From: Candidatus Poribacteria bacterium
GTDB lineage: Bacteria; Poribacteria; WGA-4E; WGA-3G
Reading direction: 5' to 3'
Length of the DNA: 64,000 nt
Assembly: GCA_022825665.1 (NCBI GenBank)
Contig: JAJDWI010000119.1
Coordinates: 1 to 64,000, forward strand
The notes under the pieces are model-generated. The model made no database searches. It saw nothing but the letters and a program-made list of their open reading frames with translations, and had not been told where the DNA came from. The position numbers and the translations under genes are program-made. This document shows positions 9,056-18,452 of the stretch, in pieces (the stretch's first letter is position 1; the number at the start of each line of letters is the position of its first letter).

Positions 9056-9844
9056 ATGCGAAACATATTTATTGTCTTATGCACAGCTTTATGTCTTATG
9101 GCAAGTTCGCAAATGACTTGCATAGCTGCGGAATTAGAAGGTTTGGTTGTATATTTTGCATTTGAAGGCGGCAAAGGTGAAACCGTTGAGGACATGTCAG
9201 GGAACGGAAACCATGGGGATTTAGAAGGTGATACTGACTGGGGAGATGGTAAATTCGGTAAAGGGCTTAATTTTGGTGGTAAGAACGGCATCGTTAGCGT
9301 TAAACATACTAACGACTTTGTATTCACCGAAGGTATCACTATTTCTGCGTGGATTCGTCCTACGTTGGTTGTTGGTGCTGGCACGTGGCAACTAATTGCT
9401 GCAAAAGGACCTGATGTAGACGAGTTTTTTGAGATACTTCTTCATCCAGATGGTTATATTTGGATGGGATGGAAGTTAACAAATGGTCGTCAAGTTCCTG
9501 CCAAAAGCCCCGTCAAGATAGACAAAGATAATTGGCAGCATGTTGCTGTTTCCTATCAAAGAGCAGAATGGTGGACTGTATATCTTGATGGAGAGGTGTT
9601 GATAGATCATCCGAAGCAAGATGCCAAATTAGTTCCTGTTGAATCACCCTTAATTCTTGGTACTGAGGAACCTCTCAATCTAAACCGATACTATAACGGT
9701 GATATGGATGAGTTTGCTCTATTTAACCGTGGACTTACCCAAAAAGAGGTTCAAAGGATACAGGGTGGTATTGAGGATATATTAGCAGTTGAACCGACCG
9801 CGAAACTCTCCACAACGTGGGGTAGTATTAAACAGAAGTATTAG
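9056..9844 (+). CDS. exported LamG (concanavalin-A-like) domain protein
   Basis: ATG 9056 gives a 262-residue protein with a clear signal peptide (MRNIFIVLCTALCLMASS, cleavage near CIAAE); an upstream in-frame start would bury it. One LamG/ConA-like domain follows: VVYFAFEGGKGETVEDMSGNGNHG, TISAWIRP, NWQHVAVSYQR, WTVYLDGE, and MDEFALFNRGLTQKEVQRI. The C-terminal 21 residues, from AVEPTAKL to SIKQKY, match the tails of two other exported proteins in this window (48343, 52904). Likely an extracellular or surface carbohydrate-binding protein. The gene at 52904-53704 is a paralogue with the same architecture. Confidence 0.87.
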   Translation: MRNIFIVLCTALCLMASSQMTCIAAELEGLVVYFAFEGGKGETVEDMSGNGNHGDLEGDTDWGDGKFGKGLNFGGKNGIVSVKHTNDFVFTEGITISAWIRPTLVVGAGTWQLIAAKGPDVDEFFEILLHPDGYIWMGWKLTNGRQVPAKSPVKIDKDNWQHVAVSYQRAEWWTVYLDGEVLIDHPKQDAKLVPVESPLILGTEEPLNLNRYYNGDMDEFALFNRGLTQKEVQRIQGGIEDILAVEPTAKLSTTWGSIKQKY

Positions 9845-9855
9845 CATTCGTAGTG

Positions 9856-9868
9856 TGTCAAATTGACA
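9856..9868. promoter_or_regulatory. palindromic operator TGTCAA-A-TTGACA upstream of dnaK
   Basis: Perfect 13-bp palindrome with an odd centre at 9862. A second near-copy lies 45 bp downstream. The pair sits about 71 and 116 bp before the predicted sigma-54 transcription start, a usual place for enhancer-binding activators. Confidence 0.55.
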
Positions 9869-9900
9869 TTAGCAGCCGAAAGTTATATTAAGGCTAAAAC

Positions 9901-9913
9901 TGCCAATTTGACA
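9901..9913. promoter_or_regulatory. second operator-like palindrome TGCCAA-T-TTGACA
   Basis: One mismatch from the palindrome at 9856-9868. As larger arms, GTGTCAAATTG (9855-9865) and CAATTTGACAC (9904-9914) are also perfect inverted repeats of each other. Confidence 0.5.
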
Positions 9914-9952
9914 CGGTTACTGTGTAAACCACTCAATCTAAGGGATTAAGGT

Positions 9953-9968
9953 TGGCACAGATATTGCA
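9953..9968 (+). promoter_or_regulatory. sigma-54 (RpoN) promoter of dnaK
   Basis: TGGCAC at 9953-9958, five bases, TTGCA at 9964-9968 matches the -24/-12 consensus TGGCAC-N5-TTGCA exactly. The predicted start near 9979 leaves a leader of about 44 bases to the dnaK ATG. Confidence 0.7.
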
Positions 9969-10022
9969 TTTATATTTATCATTATATTGTAAAAGAATAG
10001 AATTAATAAATCGGAGATAAAA

Positions 10023-11945
10023 ATGGGTAAAGTAATTGGAATTGATTTAGGAACAACAAATTCATGTGTTGCCGTTTTAGAAGGTGGCGATGCAAAAGTC
10101 ATTGAAAACGCAGAGGGGAATCGGACGACTCCCTCTGTTGTAGGTTTCACGAAAGAGGGAGAACGTCCGGTTGGACAAGTAGCAAAAAGACAAGCCATCA
10201 CGAACCCTGAAAACACAATATTTTCTATTAAACGGTTCATGGGACGAAAATATAGCGAACTTGGAGACGACTCTTCCCGCGTTCCTTATGAATTAAAAAG
10301 TGATAAAGATGGTGATGTGGCAGTAAATATTGAAGGCAAAGAATATTCTCCGCCCGAAATCTCTGCAATGGTTTTGCGTAAAATGAAAGAAACAGCAGAA
10401 GCATATCTTGGGGAAGAGGTCACACAAGCAGTTATCACCGTGCCTGCGTACTTCAATGACTCACAACGTCAAGCAACAGCAGATGCTGGTAAAATTGCTG
10501 GGTTAGAGGTTCTACGAATTATCAACGAACCTACTGCTGCTTCACTCGCTTATGGGTTGCAGAGTGAAGGCGATAAGAAAATCGCTGTTTACGACCTTGG
10601 AGGTGGTACATTTGACATCTCTATTCTGGAGATCGGTGATGGTGTTTTTGAAGTGAAAAGCACTAACGGGGATACACACCTCGGTGGAGATGATTTTGAC
10701 CAAGCTGTCATTGATTGGATGGCACAGGAATTCCTCAGTAGTCAAGGTATTGATTTACGGAATGACCAGATGGCATTACAACGCCTGAAAGAGGCAGCAG
10801 AAACGGCAAAATGTGAACTTTCCAGCACAGTGCAGACAGATATTAACCTCCCGTTTATCACTGTTGATGCAAGCGGTCCCAAGCACCTCAATCTAACACT
10901 TACACGTGCGAAACTGGAACAAATAACCGATGAGTTAGTTGAACGTTCTCTTACTCCATGCAGACAAGCACTCAGTGATGCTGAGATGCAACCTGCAGAT
11001 ATAGACGAAGTTATACTCGTTGGGGGACAAACACGGATGCCAAAAGTTCAGGAAGCAGTGGAGCAACTTTTCGGTAAAGAACCACACAAAGGTGTTAATC
11101 CCGATGAGGTTGTGGCAGTTGGGGCAGCAATTCAGGGTGGTGTGCTTGCTGGTGACGAGGAAGTCAAGGATATTCTGTTGCTTGATGTAACGCCACTTTC
11201 ACTTGGTATTGAGACACTTGGTGGGATGTTTACACGGTTAATTGAAAAAAATACCACGATTCCGACTAAGAAATCCGAAAAGTTCACAACCGCGGAAGAC
11301 AACCAGACTTCAGTTGATGTGCATGTTCTCCAAGGTGAACGGGAACAGGCAGTCTACAACAAAACAATTGGTCGGTTCCGACTTAGCGATATTCCGCCAG
11401 CACCCAGAGGCGTTCCGCAGATTGAGGTTACATTTGATATTGATGCGAATGGTATTCTCAATGTATCTGCGAAGGATACGGCAACAGGTAAGGAGCAGAA
11501 TATTACAATCACTGCCTCCTCCGGTCTCACCGATGCAGAAATTGAACAGATGGTGAAAGATGCTGAAGCACATTCTGAAGAGGATAAACAGAAACGTGAG
11601 GAAGTTGAAACTCGCAACCGTGCTGATTCATTGGTCTATGAAACTGAGAAAAACCTGAAGGAATTCGGGGACAAAGTTGACGATGCGACTAAGGAAAAGG
11701 TAAATGCTGGTGTTGAACGCGTCAAACAAGCACTGGAAGCGAACAACAATGAAGAGATAAAAACTGCTACAGATGACTTGATGCAAATCTGGCATGAGGC
11801 TTCCGCACAGTTATATCAACAGACTGCTGGTGCTGAACCGGGGGATGTGCCACAGGATGCTCCTTCTGAAGATACTCCACCTGAGGATGTTGTTGACGCT
11901 GAATACGAAGTTGTTGACGAAGATGAGAATAAGGATAAGGAATAG
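10023..11945 (+). CDS. dnaK: molecular chaperone DnaK (Hsp70)
   Basis: ATP-driven Hsp70 chaperone, 640 residues. Nucleotide-binding signatures: [13 protein letters not shown] at the N-terminus, [14 protein letters not shown], and [14 protein letters not shown]. The linker and substrate-binding domain follow ([14 protein letters not shown], then VHVLQGERE). The acidic C-terminal tail ([17 protein letters not shown]) is that of bacterial DnaK. GGAGA precedes the ATG. No grpE or dnaJ is adjacent. The promoter region shows a sigma-54 site rather than a visible CIRCE (TTAGCACTC-N9-GAGTGCTAA) element. Confidence 0.98.
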   Translation: MGKVIGIDLGTTNSCVAVLEGGDAKVIENAEGNRTTPSVVGFTKEGERPVGQVAKRQAITNPENTIFSIKRFMGRKYSELGDDSSRVPYELKSDKDGDVAVNIEGKEYSPPEISAMVLRKMKETAEAYLGEEVTQAVITVPAYFNDSQRQATADAGKIAGLEVLRIINEPTAASLAYGLQSEGDKKIAVYDLGGGTFDISILEIGDGVFEVKSTNGDTHLGGDDFDQAVIDWMAQEFLSSQGIDLRNDQMALQRLKEAAETAKCELSSTVQTDINLPFITVDASGPKHLNLTLTRAKLEQITDELVERSLTPCRQALSDAEMQPADIDEVILVGGQTRMPKVQEAVEQLFGKEPHKGVNPDEVVAVGAAIQGGVLAGDEEVKDILLLDVTPLSLGIETLGGMFTRLIEKNTTIPTKKSEKFTTAEDNQTSVDVHVLQGEREQAVYNKTIGRFRLSDIPPAPRGVPQIEVTFDIDANGILNVSAKDTATGKEQNITITASSGLTDAEIEQMVKDAEAHSEEDKQKREEVETRNRADSLVYETEKNLKEFGDKVDDATKEKVNAGVERVKQALEANNNEEIKTATDDLMQIWHEASAQLYQQTAGAEPGDVPQDAPSEDTPPEDVVDAEYEVVDEDENKDKE

Positions 11946-11987
11946 GAAAATGTCTTTCAATTCCGTCTTGATCAGGAGAAAATAGGT

Positions 11988-12593
11988 ATGGCTTACAGCG
12001 AGTTTACTTTAGAATCAGTAATGTTAACATTTCAACTGGAAAAGATTGATACCACGGGTATATTTTCTGATGTTGAAACGGTTACACCAAGTGCGTATCT
12101 CACCACCGGATTGGAGAGAAAGGCATCATTAGCTACAGCAATCGGTACAGAAAAAGCGAGGTCTGAACTGATTGTTGCTGATGTACTTGTTGAACTCCGA
12201 GAACATTGTAAACGTCGCATCAGTCTGTTTTCTGGGATTGACTTCAATGTTGATGCTGAAGAGGGTTTGACAGGTGTATGTGATTTCTTAATTAGTTTGT
12301 CTCCAAACCAATTTTATTTAGAAGCACCAGTCGTTATCCTTGTTGAAGCGAAAAATCTTGACTTAAAACTTGGAATCGGGCAGTGTGTTGCGGAAATGAT
12401 CGCTGCCCAGCGGTTTAATGTTGAAAGAGGGAATGACATCTCTACTGTTTATGGAGCAAGTACAACAGGAGTTGAGTGGTTATTTCTTAAGTTGCACGGA
12501 AAGTGTTTACAACTTGATATGTCAACTTATACAATTGAGCGGTGTGATAGGATTCTCGGTATTCTCTCCAGTATGGTTGCACAAAAAGCGTGA
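11988..12593 (+). CDS. PD-(D/E)XK nuclease-like hypothetical protein
   Basis: A 201-residue protein with the core pattern of restriction-endonuclease-fold proteins: GVCDFLIS with Asp99, then VVILVEAKN with Glu120 and Lys122, followed by a helix starting GIGQCVAEMIAAQRFN. Similar proteins are common hypotheticals in cyanobacteria. The catalytic D...ExK set looks intact, so nuclease activity is possible but unproven. ATG 11988 follows AGGAGAAAATAGG. It lies 42 bases past dnaK on the same strand, with no obvious terminator between, so it could be read from the dnaK promoter. Confidence 0.65.
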   Translation: MAYSEFTLESVMLTFQLEKIDTTGIFSDVETVTPSAYLTTGLERKASLATAIGTEKARSELIVADVLVELREHCKRRISLFSGIDFNVDAEEGLTGVCDFLISLSPNQFYLEAPVVILVEAKNLDLKLGIGQCVAEMIAAQRFNVERGNDISTVYGASTTGVEWLFLKLHGKCLQLDMSTYTIERCDRILGILSSMVAQKA

Positions 12594-12640
12594 TCTATCC
12601 TCGGGGTTTATAGTTAGGTCCAAAATATGTGAATCACCCT

Positions 12641-12671
12641 TTATAGGCGCAGTTACAAACCGCGCCTATAA
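12641..12671. terminator. hairpin between convergent genes (TTATAGGCGC...GCGCCTATAA)
   Basis: A perfect 10-bp stem with an 11-base loop, placed between the ends of the PD-(D/E)XK gene and mdh. No T-tract is seen, so it may serve both directions as a barrier or be a member of the GCGC hairpin repeat family (3515, 4489). Confidence 0.5.
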
Positions 12672-12694
12672 GATGAGTTGCCATAATCAATATT

Positions 12695-13621
12695 TTAGTA
12701 CCCCAACAATGCAATCCCTTCACGATAAGTATTTGCTGAAGTCTGCAAAGCACCTAACTCGTCATCTGTTAATTCAATCTCAACGATTTCTTCAATGCCG
12801 TTTGCACCGAGCTTAATCGGAACGCCGATATAAAGGTCGTTGATACCGTATTGTCCTGTGAGATGTGCGGAACATGGGAGTAGCCGTTTCTTATCCAAGA
12901 TAATCGCTTCTGCCATTTGTGCTAATGATGCACCAGCGGCATAATATCCACTTGTCTTGAGAAGATTGACCACCTCGGCTCCACCATCACGAGTACGCTG
13001 TGCCATTGCTTCAATGCGATCTTCGGGTATCAACTGCGGTATGGGGATACCGTTGACGGTGGTATAACGTGGTAGGGGTACCATCGTGTCACCGTGTCCG
13101 CCAAGCACGAGGGCATGGATGTCTTCTACCGATACACCAAGTTCAAGTGAGATAAAATAGCGGAACCTTGCTGAATCCAGGACACCCGCTTGTCCTACTA
13201 CTCGGTGTGAGGGGAATCCTGATACCTTCCATGCGTGGTAGGTCATGATGTCCAATGGATTGGTGAGCATCATAATGATGGTGTCTGGTGAATGCTTCAC
13301 CACGTTTTCAGTGACGCTTCCGACTATGTTGGCGTTTGTTTGCAGTAGGTCTTCGCGTGTCATGCCCGGTTTGCGTGGAGAACCCGATGTGATAATCACT
13401 AAGTCGGAATCAGCGGTTGCTGAATAATCAAGGTCACCACTAATCGCAGCGTCAAACAGTTCTACCGGTCCCATTTCTGCCATATCCAATGCTTTGCCTT
13501 GCGGGACTCCATCAACGATGTCAATCATGACGACATCGCCAAGCTGCTTCTGTGCTATAAGAAATGCTGCTGTTGCTCCGACGTTACCTGCGCCAATAAC
13601 ACTAATTTTCTTTCTTGCCAC
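12695..13621 (-). CDS. mdh: malate dehydrogenase (LDH-like type)
   Basis: Oxidises malate to oxaloacetate with NAD in the TCA cycle. The 308 residues contain the dinucleotide motif GAGNVGATA (about 10-18), Asp34 for the NAD ribose, the substrate loop SPRKPGMTR with Arg83 and Arg89 (Arg83 marks malate rather than lactate specificity), Arg152, and the catalytic His176 in GGHGDTM. The GTG start at 13621 has a strong GGAGGAAGAA ribosome binding site. Genes for isocitrate dehydrogenase and a citrate-synthase-like protein lie upstream on the same strand, so this is a TCA cluster, although the 1-kb interval holding a lipoprotein gene argues for a separate promoter. Confidence 0.96.
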   Translation of the reverse strand: MARKKISVIGAGNVGATAAFLIAQKQLGDVVMIDIVDGVPQGKALDMAEMGPVELFDAAISGDLDYSATADSDLVIITSGSPRKPGMTREDLLQTNANIVGSVTENVVKHSPDTIIMMLTNPLDIMTYHAWKVSGFPSHRVVGQAGVLDSARFRYFISLELGVSVEDIHALVLGGHGDTMVPLPRYTTVNGIPIPQLIPEDRIEAMAQRTRDGGAEVVNLLKTSGYYAAGASLAQMAEAIILDKKRLLPCSAHLTGQYGINDLYIGVPIKLGANGIEEIVEIELTDDELGALQTSANTYREGIALLGY

Positions 13622-13736
13622 TTCTTCCTCCGTTATGTAAATATGCTATTTTCAACTATGCTATAATCAGGTGTAAAACAATTTCTTAATTCATAATTAG
13701 GTGCACATTAAATTTCTCTTTATTAATATGTCAGTA

Positions 13737-14708
13737 CTATCTGGCTTTAGTGACAAATGTGAGTTCTACTTCGGTTTCGTTTCCAGCACCGTCAGCAACT
13801 GCACCGGCAATCGTATACGCGGTTTCGTTTCTGAGTTCTGCACCGGCAATACCTGTTAGAGTAATTGTGTCACCATCAGTGTCGGATTCCCAACCGAGAT
13901 CATCACCTTCAAGTAACATCAGATCGCCAGTCACAGGTTCGGTGAAGACAACTTCAATACCGTCTTCAAACACGTCATTGGGATCAACACCTTCAGCTCC
14001 ATCTTTAGGATCACTGGATTTTACTTTTGGTGCGGTATAATCTGCCGCTACGACAGTATAGGTAAGATCTTGCGATCCATCACCATTTTCCCAATAGACT
14101 GTAATGGTAAGAGCACCAGTTGGGTATCCAGCTGCGGGAGGTGTGATTGTCAGGGTTGTACCAGATGTAGAGACAGTACCGCCACCGGAAACTGATACGG
14201 TACCAGGGTTGTTGTCGAACTTCAGGTTAATACTACCATTTGCTTTAAGTTCTGATCCACTGGCTGGTGTAGCACTTTCTAATGCAGCATCGGGTATGAC
14301 AACCACATCGGGACGGGATTGTGGAGAACGCACTGTATAGTTTAAGATTTTGCGTCCTGTGGACCAAGTGATAATAATTACATACTTTTTTCCCTGCCTG
14401 AAGATAGAATTTCCGTGTACAGTAAGGGTTTTACCATCTAATTCCCATAAGAAAGATGTGTTTTGATGTCCTTGAATTTCTACATTAACTGTTACTGGCG
14501 TATTGTCAAAAGAGACAATAATAACTTCATCTGAGTCGATTGTGCTATTGTTTGGTGGGAATGCGCTTTTAAATGCGGTATCTTCTTCATTTTCCGCGCA
14601 ACCAATCATATAAACCACAACGGTGGCATATGTTATCACCATCAGAATTACAAGTATTTTTTTTATGATTTTCTTTCGTGTGAATGCAAGTGTGTAAAGT
14701 GTATACAT
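13737..14708 (-). CDS. lipoprotein with bacterial Ig-like (SbsA/Big_5) domain
   Basis: A 323-residue exported protein. A basic N-terminus (RKKIIKKI) leads into a hydrophobic segment ending MIGC, a plausible lipobox with the acylated Cys followed by acidic residues. Three beta-rich segments follow. The last begins APKVKSSDPKDGAEGVDPN and runs through IEVVFTEPV to LTFVTKAR, which is the SbsA-type Ig-like pattern; the two earlier segments (SAFPPNNSTIDSDEVIIVSF and SATPASGSELKANGSINLKF) look like related degenerate copies. Cell-surface or periplasmic structural role inferred. Its ribosome binding site GGAGAAAGG lies within the end of the small membrane gene just upstream. Confidence 0.75.
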   Translation of the reverse strand: MYTLYTLAFTRKKIIKKILVILMVITYATVVVYMIGCAENEEDTAFKSAFPPNNSTIDSDEVIIVSFDNTPVTVNVEIQGHQNTSFLWELDGKTLTVHGNSIFRQGKKYVIIITWSTGRKILNYTVRSPQSRPDVVVIPDAALESATPASGSELKANGSINLKFDNNPGTVSVSGGGTVSTSGTTLTITPPAAGYPTGALTITVYWENGDGSQDLTYTVVAADYTAPKVKSSDPKDGAEGVDPNDVFEDGIEVVFTEPVTGDLMLLEGDDLGWESDTDGDTITLTGIAGAELRNETAYTIAGAVADGAGNETEVELTFVTKAR

Positions 14709-14714
14709 AATGTG

Positions 14715-14852
14715 TTACCTTTCTCCCTGTTCACGAATTGCTATTAACTCTTCCAAGATACGTTTATGGATACGATATAACCCAAATGCCATTACAAAAC
14801 CGATGCCACCTAACAAACCGATACCAAGAAAAATCTTTGTTTTTAATGACAA
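14715..14852 (-). CDS. small single-pass membrane protein (45 aa, TTG start)
   Basis: The longer open frame starts inside icd, but AAGGAG with 8-base spacing before TTG at 14852 marks a better start. The product is basic (SLKTK), then one hydrophobic helix (IFLGIGLLGGIGFVMAFGLY) with repeated glycines, then a charged helix (RIHKRILEELIAIREQGER). It sits 34 bases after icd and 6 bases before the Ig-like lipoprotein, so it is probably in an operon with both. Function unknown. Confidence 0.6.
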   Translation of the reverse strand: MSLKTKIFLGIGLLGGIGFVMAFGLYRIHKRILEELIAIREQGER

Positions 14853-14886
14853 GTGCCGTTCTCCTTTTAAACGTTGTAGTATGCTA

Positions 14887-16134
14887 TTACTGAAAGTTTT
14901 CAATAATAGCTGCACCGTATTCAGACGTACCAACTTTTGTTGCTCCTTCCATTAAACGTTCTAAATCATAGGTAACCCGTTTTTGAAGAATGGTTTTCTC
15001 AAGTCCTGCAGTAATCAAGTCTGCAGCTTCTTGCCAACCGATATGTTCTAACATCATCACTGCAGAAAGGATAAGGGAACTTGGATTTACGACATCCTGA
15101 TCAGCATATTTGGGTGCTGTGCCGTGTGTTGCTTCAAAGAGGGCGACTTCATCGTTGAGGTTACCACCCGGTGCCATGCCGATTCCACCAACTTGTGCTG
15201 CTGCTGCATCGGAGAGATAATCCCCGTTTAGATTCGGCGTAACGATAACATCATATTCATCGGTTCGTGTTAGGATTTGCTGTAACATGCTATCCGCTAT
15301 CCGGTCATTGATGATTATTTTACCATCTGGAACGTTTCCGTCATAGTCATCATAGAGTTCTGCTTCTGTGATAGTAGTGTCAGCAAATTCCTCTTTAGCA
15401 AGTTCGTATCCCCAAGCACAAAAAGCCCCTTCGGTGAACTTCATGATATTCCCTTTATGAACGAAGGTGACGCTTCGTCTGTCGTGGTCGATCGCGTACT
15501 GAATTGCCATTCTCGCTAAACGTTTTGTTCCGAAAATGCTTATCGGTTTAATGCCAACACCAGAGTCCTCACGGATTTCAACACCCATTTCAGTGCGAAG
15601 TAGGTCAATGACCTTTTTTACTTCTGGTGTGCCTTGTTCCCATTCAATCCCAGCGTATACGTCTTCGGTATTCTCACGGAATATTACGACATCCATTTTT
15701 TCAGGATGCGTGACAGGAGCGGGTACCCCTTGGAAGTAGCGCACGGGTCGGACACAGGCATAGAGCTCAAGTACCTGACGCAGGGTTACGTTTAAACTAC
15801 GAAACCCACCACCTACAGGTGTTGTCAGGGGTCCTTTCAGTGCCACACGAAAATGTTCAATTGCATTGAAGGTATCTTGTGGCAGCCACTCATTATATTT
15901 TGCCATGGCGTTTTCGCCAGCGTAGACATCAAACCAGACAATCTGATTTTTGCCACTGTAAGCGGTTTGGACGGCTGCATCAACGACACGGCGGGTCGTT
16001 TTCATAATGTCTCGTCCGATACCGTCTCCCTCAATAACAGGGATTATAGGGTTGTTTGGTACAACCTTCTGTCCGTTGGATGTTTCTATCTTTTCACCTG
16101 TTGTGGGAGGTGTTAATTGGTCAAATTCAATCAC
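14887..16134 (-). CDS. icd: NADP-dependent isocitrate dehydrogenase
   Basis: Oxidative decarboxylation of isocitrate to 2-oxoglutarate. Family motifs: [36 protein letters not shown] (isocitrate-binding Ser and Arg), [45 protein letters not shown] with a metal-binding Asp, and [19 protein letters not shown] for the coenzyme. GTG at 16134 is preferred over GTG at 16155 because AGAGAGGA lies 6-7 bases before it; that ribosome binding site would otherwise be inside the gene. The product is 415 residues. It is followed by the small membrane gene and preceded by the citrate-synthase-like gene on the same strand. Confidence 0.95.
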   Translation of the reverse strand: MIEFDQLTPPTTGEKIETSNGQKVVPNNPIIPVIEGDGIGRDIMKTTRRVVDAAVQTAYSGKNQIVWFDVYAGENAMAKYNEWLPQDTFNAIEHFRVALKGPLTTPVGGGFRSLNVTLRQVLELYACVRPVRYFQGVPAPVTHPEKMDVVIFRENTEDVYAGIEWEQGTPEVKKVIDLLRTEMGVEIREDSGVGIKPISIFGTKRLARMAIQYAIDHDRRSVTFVHKGNIMKFTEGAFCAWGYELAKEEFADTTITEAELYDDYDGNVPDGKIIINDRIADSMLQQILTRTDEYDVIVTPNLNGDYLSDAAAAQVGGIGMAPGGNLNDEVALFEATHGTAPKYADQDVVNPSSLILSAVMMLEHIGWQEAADLITAGLEKTILQKRVTYDLERLMEGATKVGTSEYGAAIIENFQ

Positions 16135-16221
16135 TTGGATTCCTCTCTGTTTCACATAGAATCTCTATAGTCTTCTCACGTATTATGTTTTTATAGGGGA
16201 GTAGCAACAGAGAACCTTCTA

Positions 16222-17778
16222 TTAGTCAAAAATTTCTGGACCAGCCATCCGATCATGTAGTGCAACGACTTCGTTAGCGATTGTCATATCATCGGACGGT
16301 TTCGGAATAATTTCGGGGTCTGGGGGTATGACTGGTCGTATTATTTTTATTTGAAGTTGTTCGCGCGCATCCATTATCCATCCAAATCCTCGGAAGATAT
16401 ATGTAAGGAATGTCCTGTCGCTTTCATAGATATCTAATCCTTCCTGAACTGCCCATCCGCCAAAGTCTGTATTAGGAGTAAGACGGAGCGGTGGTTCATT
16501 TTCACGACCAGGACGCACGACTCCCTCAATGAACGCAATTTGATATATACGTTGCATAATTGCTAATCGTTTCTTCTGACTGTCGTTAAGTTGTATTTCT
16601 CCTTTTTCGACAGCATCAATAAAAGGATTGAAATAGATTGCGGGTCTGGGGTCTTGTTGGATTTCATCGGATCTGCCAGCGGCGGCGATTTCTGGGTGTC
16701 CGAAGGTTGGTAGCGCGATCTGCATCCGTTCACGAATTGCTGTTTCCCTTGCATCCGTGTCAAGTGGTTCTATCTGATTGATAAAAGCAGTCATATCATG
16801 GATTGCTCCGAAATGTCTATCGCCATCTAAAGCCATCTGTGAAGCGACGAAGAAATCGGAAACTGCACCAGCGTATAAAGTAGCAAGGTAGCGAGCAACC
16901 ACATTTGAACCTGCCGAACCGTGATGCGTTTGTATGATACCCATCCGTTCTAATATATTTGCTTCAACGGAACTTGCTTCTCTACCCAAAAGGAGACTAT
17001 AGCATGTTTGGAATGCGGTTTTCTCATTTTTCTGGCTTTCAGTAATAAGGTCATTGGCACGCATTGCGAGTACTTGTGGATGTAAAGCACTGCTTTGTCT
17101 TAACTGGTGGCGCATGAAGACAGATACTGTCCCCAAGGCAACGTTTTCCATGTGTGTTCCGATGAGTTCTAAAAGTAGAGAACCTGGATTTCTTGTGCCT
17201 TTTATACCTTTCTGATTTGGGACACTTAATTTGCGTAGCGTTGAAAAATGTTGAATGACTGCTTCGGGTCCAGCATCTGGGAAGGATTTTACGAATTCTG
17301 CGACCTGATTGATGAGGCGTTGCTTACCTGTTAGACCATCTCTGCGGAGTTCTGTAAATCGATAAAACTTTTTATCTATTAATTCGGATAAAATAGCTTC
17401 TTCATCAATATCGTCAGAATGTTTTTCAGGTTTTCTACCGAAAAGACCTGTGAAAATAACATAAGCGGGGCTAAGTTTGTTAGCAATAATTTCACTTTCT
17501 GAAACGACACCGCGTATTGCGAAACTTCGGATATTCAGGGTTATCTGGGCATCTTTACAGTTTACAGCTGCCTTGTGTAAAACGGGGTTGGCGAAAACAT
17601 TTGTGGATTGCGGCATAGAACTGAAACTTTTGAGTGCAGCCGCAATTTTGTCCTCCCCTAACTCAGTCGCTTTATCTATTGACTCTGTTACAGGGGAGTA
17701 CGCAGAGGCAACGGGAACTTCAGACAGAATTTTTCTGACTGCTGCTACCTGTTTCGCCTCCAAATTCTTATTCAACAT
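16222..17778 (-). CDS. highly divergent citrate synthase-like protein
   Basis: 518 residues from the ATG at 17778, which follows GAAGGAG; the open frame extends 21 codons further without a better site. Overall similarity is not obvious, but the citrate synthase active-site order is present: HHGSAGS (about 285-291, like DHxxNxST), GDRHFGA with His322 (like GPLHGGA), TFGHPE with His361 (like GFGHxVY), DPR at 376-378, and NTDFGG with Asp438 (like NVDF). An N-terminal extension of roughly 200 residues has no clear match. Proximity to icd and mdh supports a role condensing acetyl-CoA and oxaloacetate. Other acyl-CoA/2-oxoacid condensations remain possible. Confidence 0.7.
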   Translation of the reverse strand: MLNKNLEAKQVAAVRKILSEVPVASAYSPVTESIDKATELGEDKIAAALKSFSSMPQSTNVFANPVLHKAAVNCKDAQITLNIRSFAIRGVVSESEIIANKLSPAYVIFTGLFGRKPEKHSDDIDEEAILSELIDKKFYRFTELRRDGLTGKQRLINQVAEFVKSFPDAGPEAVIQHFSTLRKLSVPNQKGIKGTRNPGSLLLELIGTHMENVALGTVSVFMRHQLRQSSALHPQVLAMRANDLITESQKNEKTAFQTCYSLLLGREASSVEANILERMGIIQTHHGSAGSNVVARYLATLYAGAVSDFFVASQMALDGDRHFGAIHDMTAFINQIEPLDTDARETAIRERMQIALPTFGHPEIAAAGRSDEIQQDPRPAIYFNPFIDAVEKGEIQLNDSQKKRLAIMQRIYQIAFIEGVVRPGRENEPPLRLTPNTDFGGWAVQEGLDIYESDRTFLTYIFRGFGWIMDAREQLQIKIIRPVIPPDPEIIPKPSDDMTIANEVVALHDRMAGPEIFD

Positions 17779-18110
17779 GAAATCTCCTTCGTTCAGAATC
17801 TGATTCGTCCCAGAATACACGACCACCTGAAAACGCCGCATGCATGCCTATCTAAAGGTTACGCTTAGATGGTAAGGTGTTCAGATTCTATCTATTTAGA
17901 AAAGTTAACTGACTGATTGTTTTATGTCTTTAAAATATGTTATCAAAATAAGTAATAAAAGTCAAGGTAAAAGTTTAGAAGGCAGAGACATTCAATTGTT
18001 GATTTTTTTGTCTGTGTAATCTGTGACTCAGACAGAAAAGCGGGTGTGGGAACCCTTTTCCCTACGAGTTACGTAACAATGTTTGTGTTTTTGTTGTAAA
18101 TACATCGGTT
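17779..18110. other. gene-free stretch upstream of the citrate-synthase-like gene
   Basis: No coding frame is convincing. It contains a GACATTCAATTG word near 17988 shared with the hairpin at 3187-3220 and with 19419, and otherwise AT-rich sequence. A promoter for the minus-strand gene should lie here, but I could not pick out a clear one. Confidence 0.4.
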
Positions 18111-18116
18111 TTTGCT

Positions 18117-18260
18117 CCTTCTAAAAACGTACACAAAAAGGGCGTTTTTCGTTTCTGTGTACGTTTTGATATTTGGGGTTATGCCAGTTTGGGACTGAGT
18201 TTATCAGTGTGTACGAAACTTTTTGAAATTTTCATTTTTGTACGTTTTTGATTTTCTTGG
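18117..18260. other. non-coding element built on a repeated GTGTACGTTTT word
   Basis: AAAACGTACAC (inverted) at about 18124, GTGTACGTTTT at about 18160, GTGTACGAAA near 18212 and TGTACGTTTT near 18239, with AGTTTGGGACTGAGTTTAT in between. The order and spacing mirror the elements at 3286-3430 and 3560-3720, in which the word differs. Confidence 0.35.
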
Positions 18261-18452
18261 TTATGGTCGTTTTTTGGATGGATATTTGTTGGGTTATGTG
18301 TGGTGGTTTTTGTTGATGTTATGGGTTGTGTGTGCTTTCTGTTTTTCATAGTGGTCGTATTATAACAGGTGTTGAGATCTGGATGGAAGGGTTTGTAAGG
18401 ATTGGAACAATATATTTCATGTATGTTTGGGGTATGTTTCAGTTTTTGGTTT

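Noticed and set aside
9841-9870. Possible CIRCE element before dnaK (TTAGCATTC...)
   Set aside because: The matching GAGTGCTAA half is absent; the palindromes present are TGTCAA-N-TTGACA instead.
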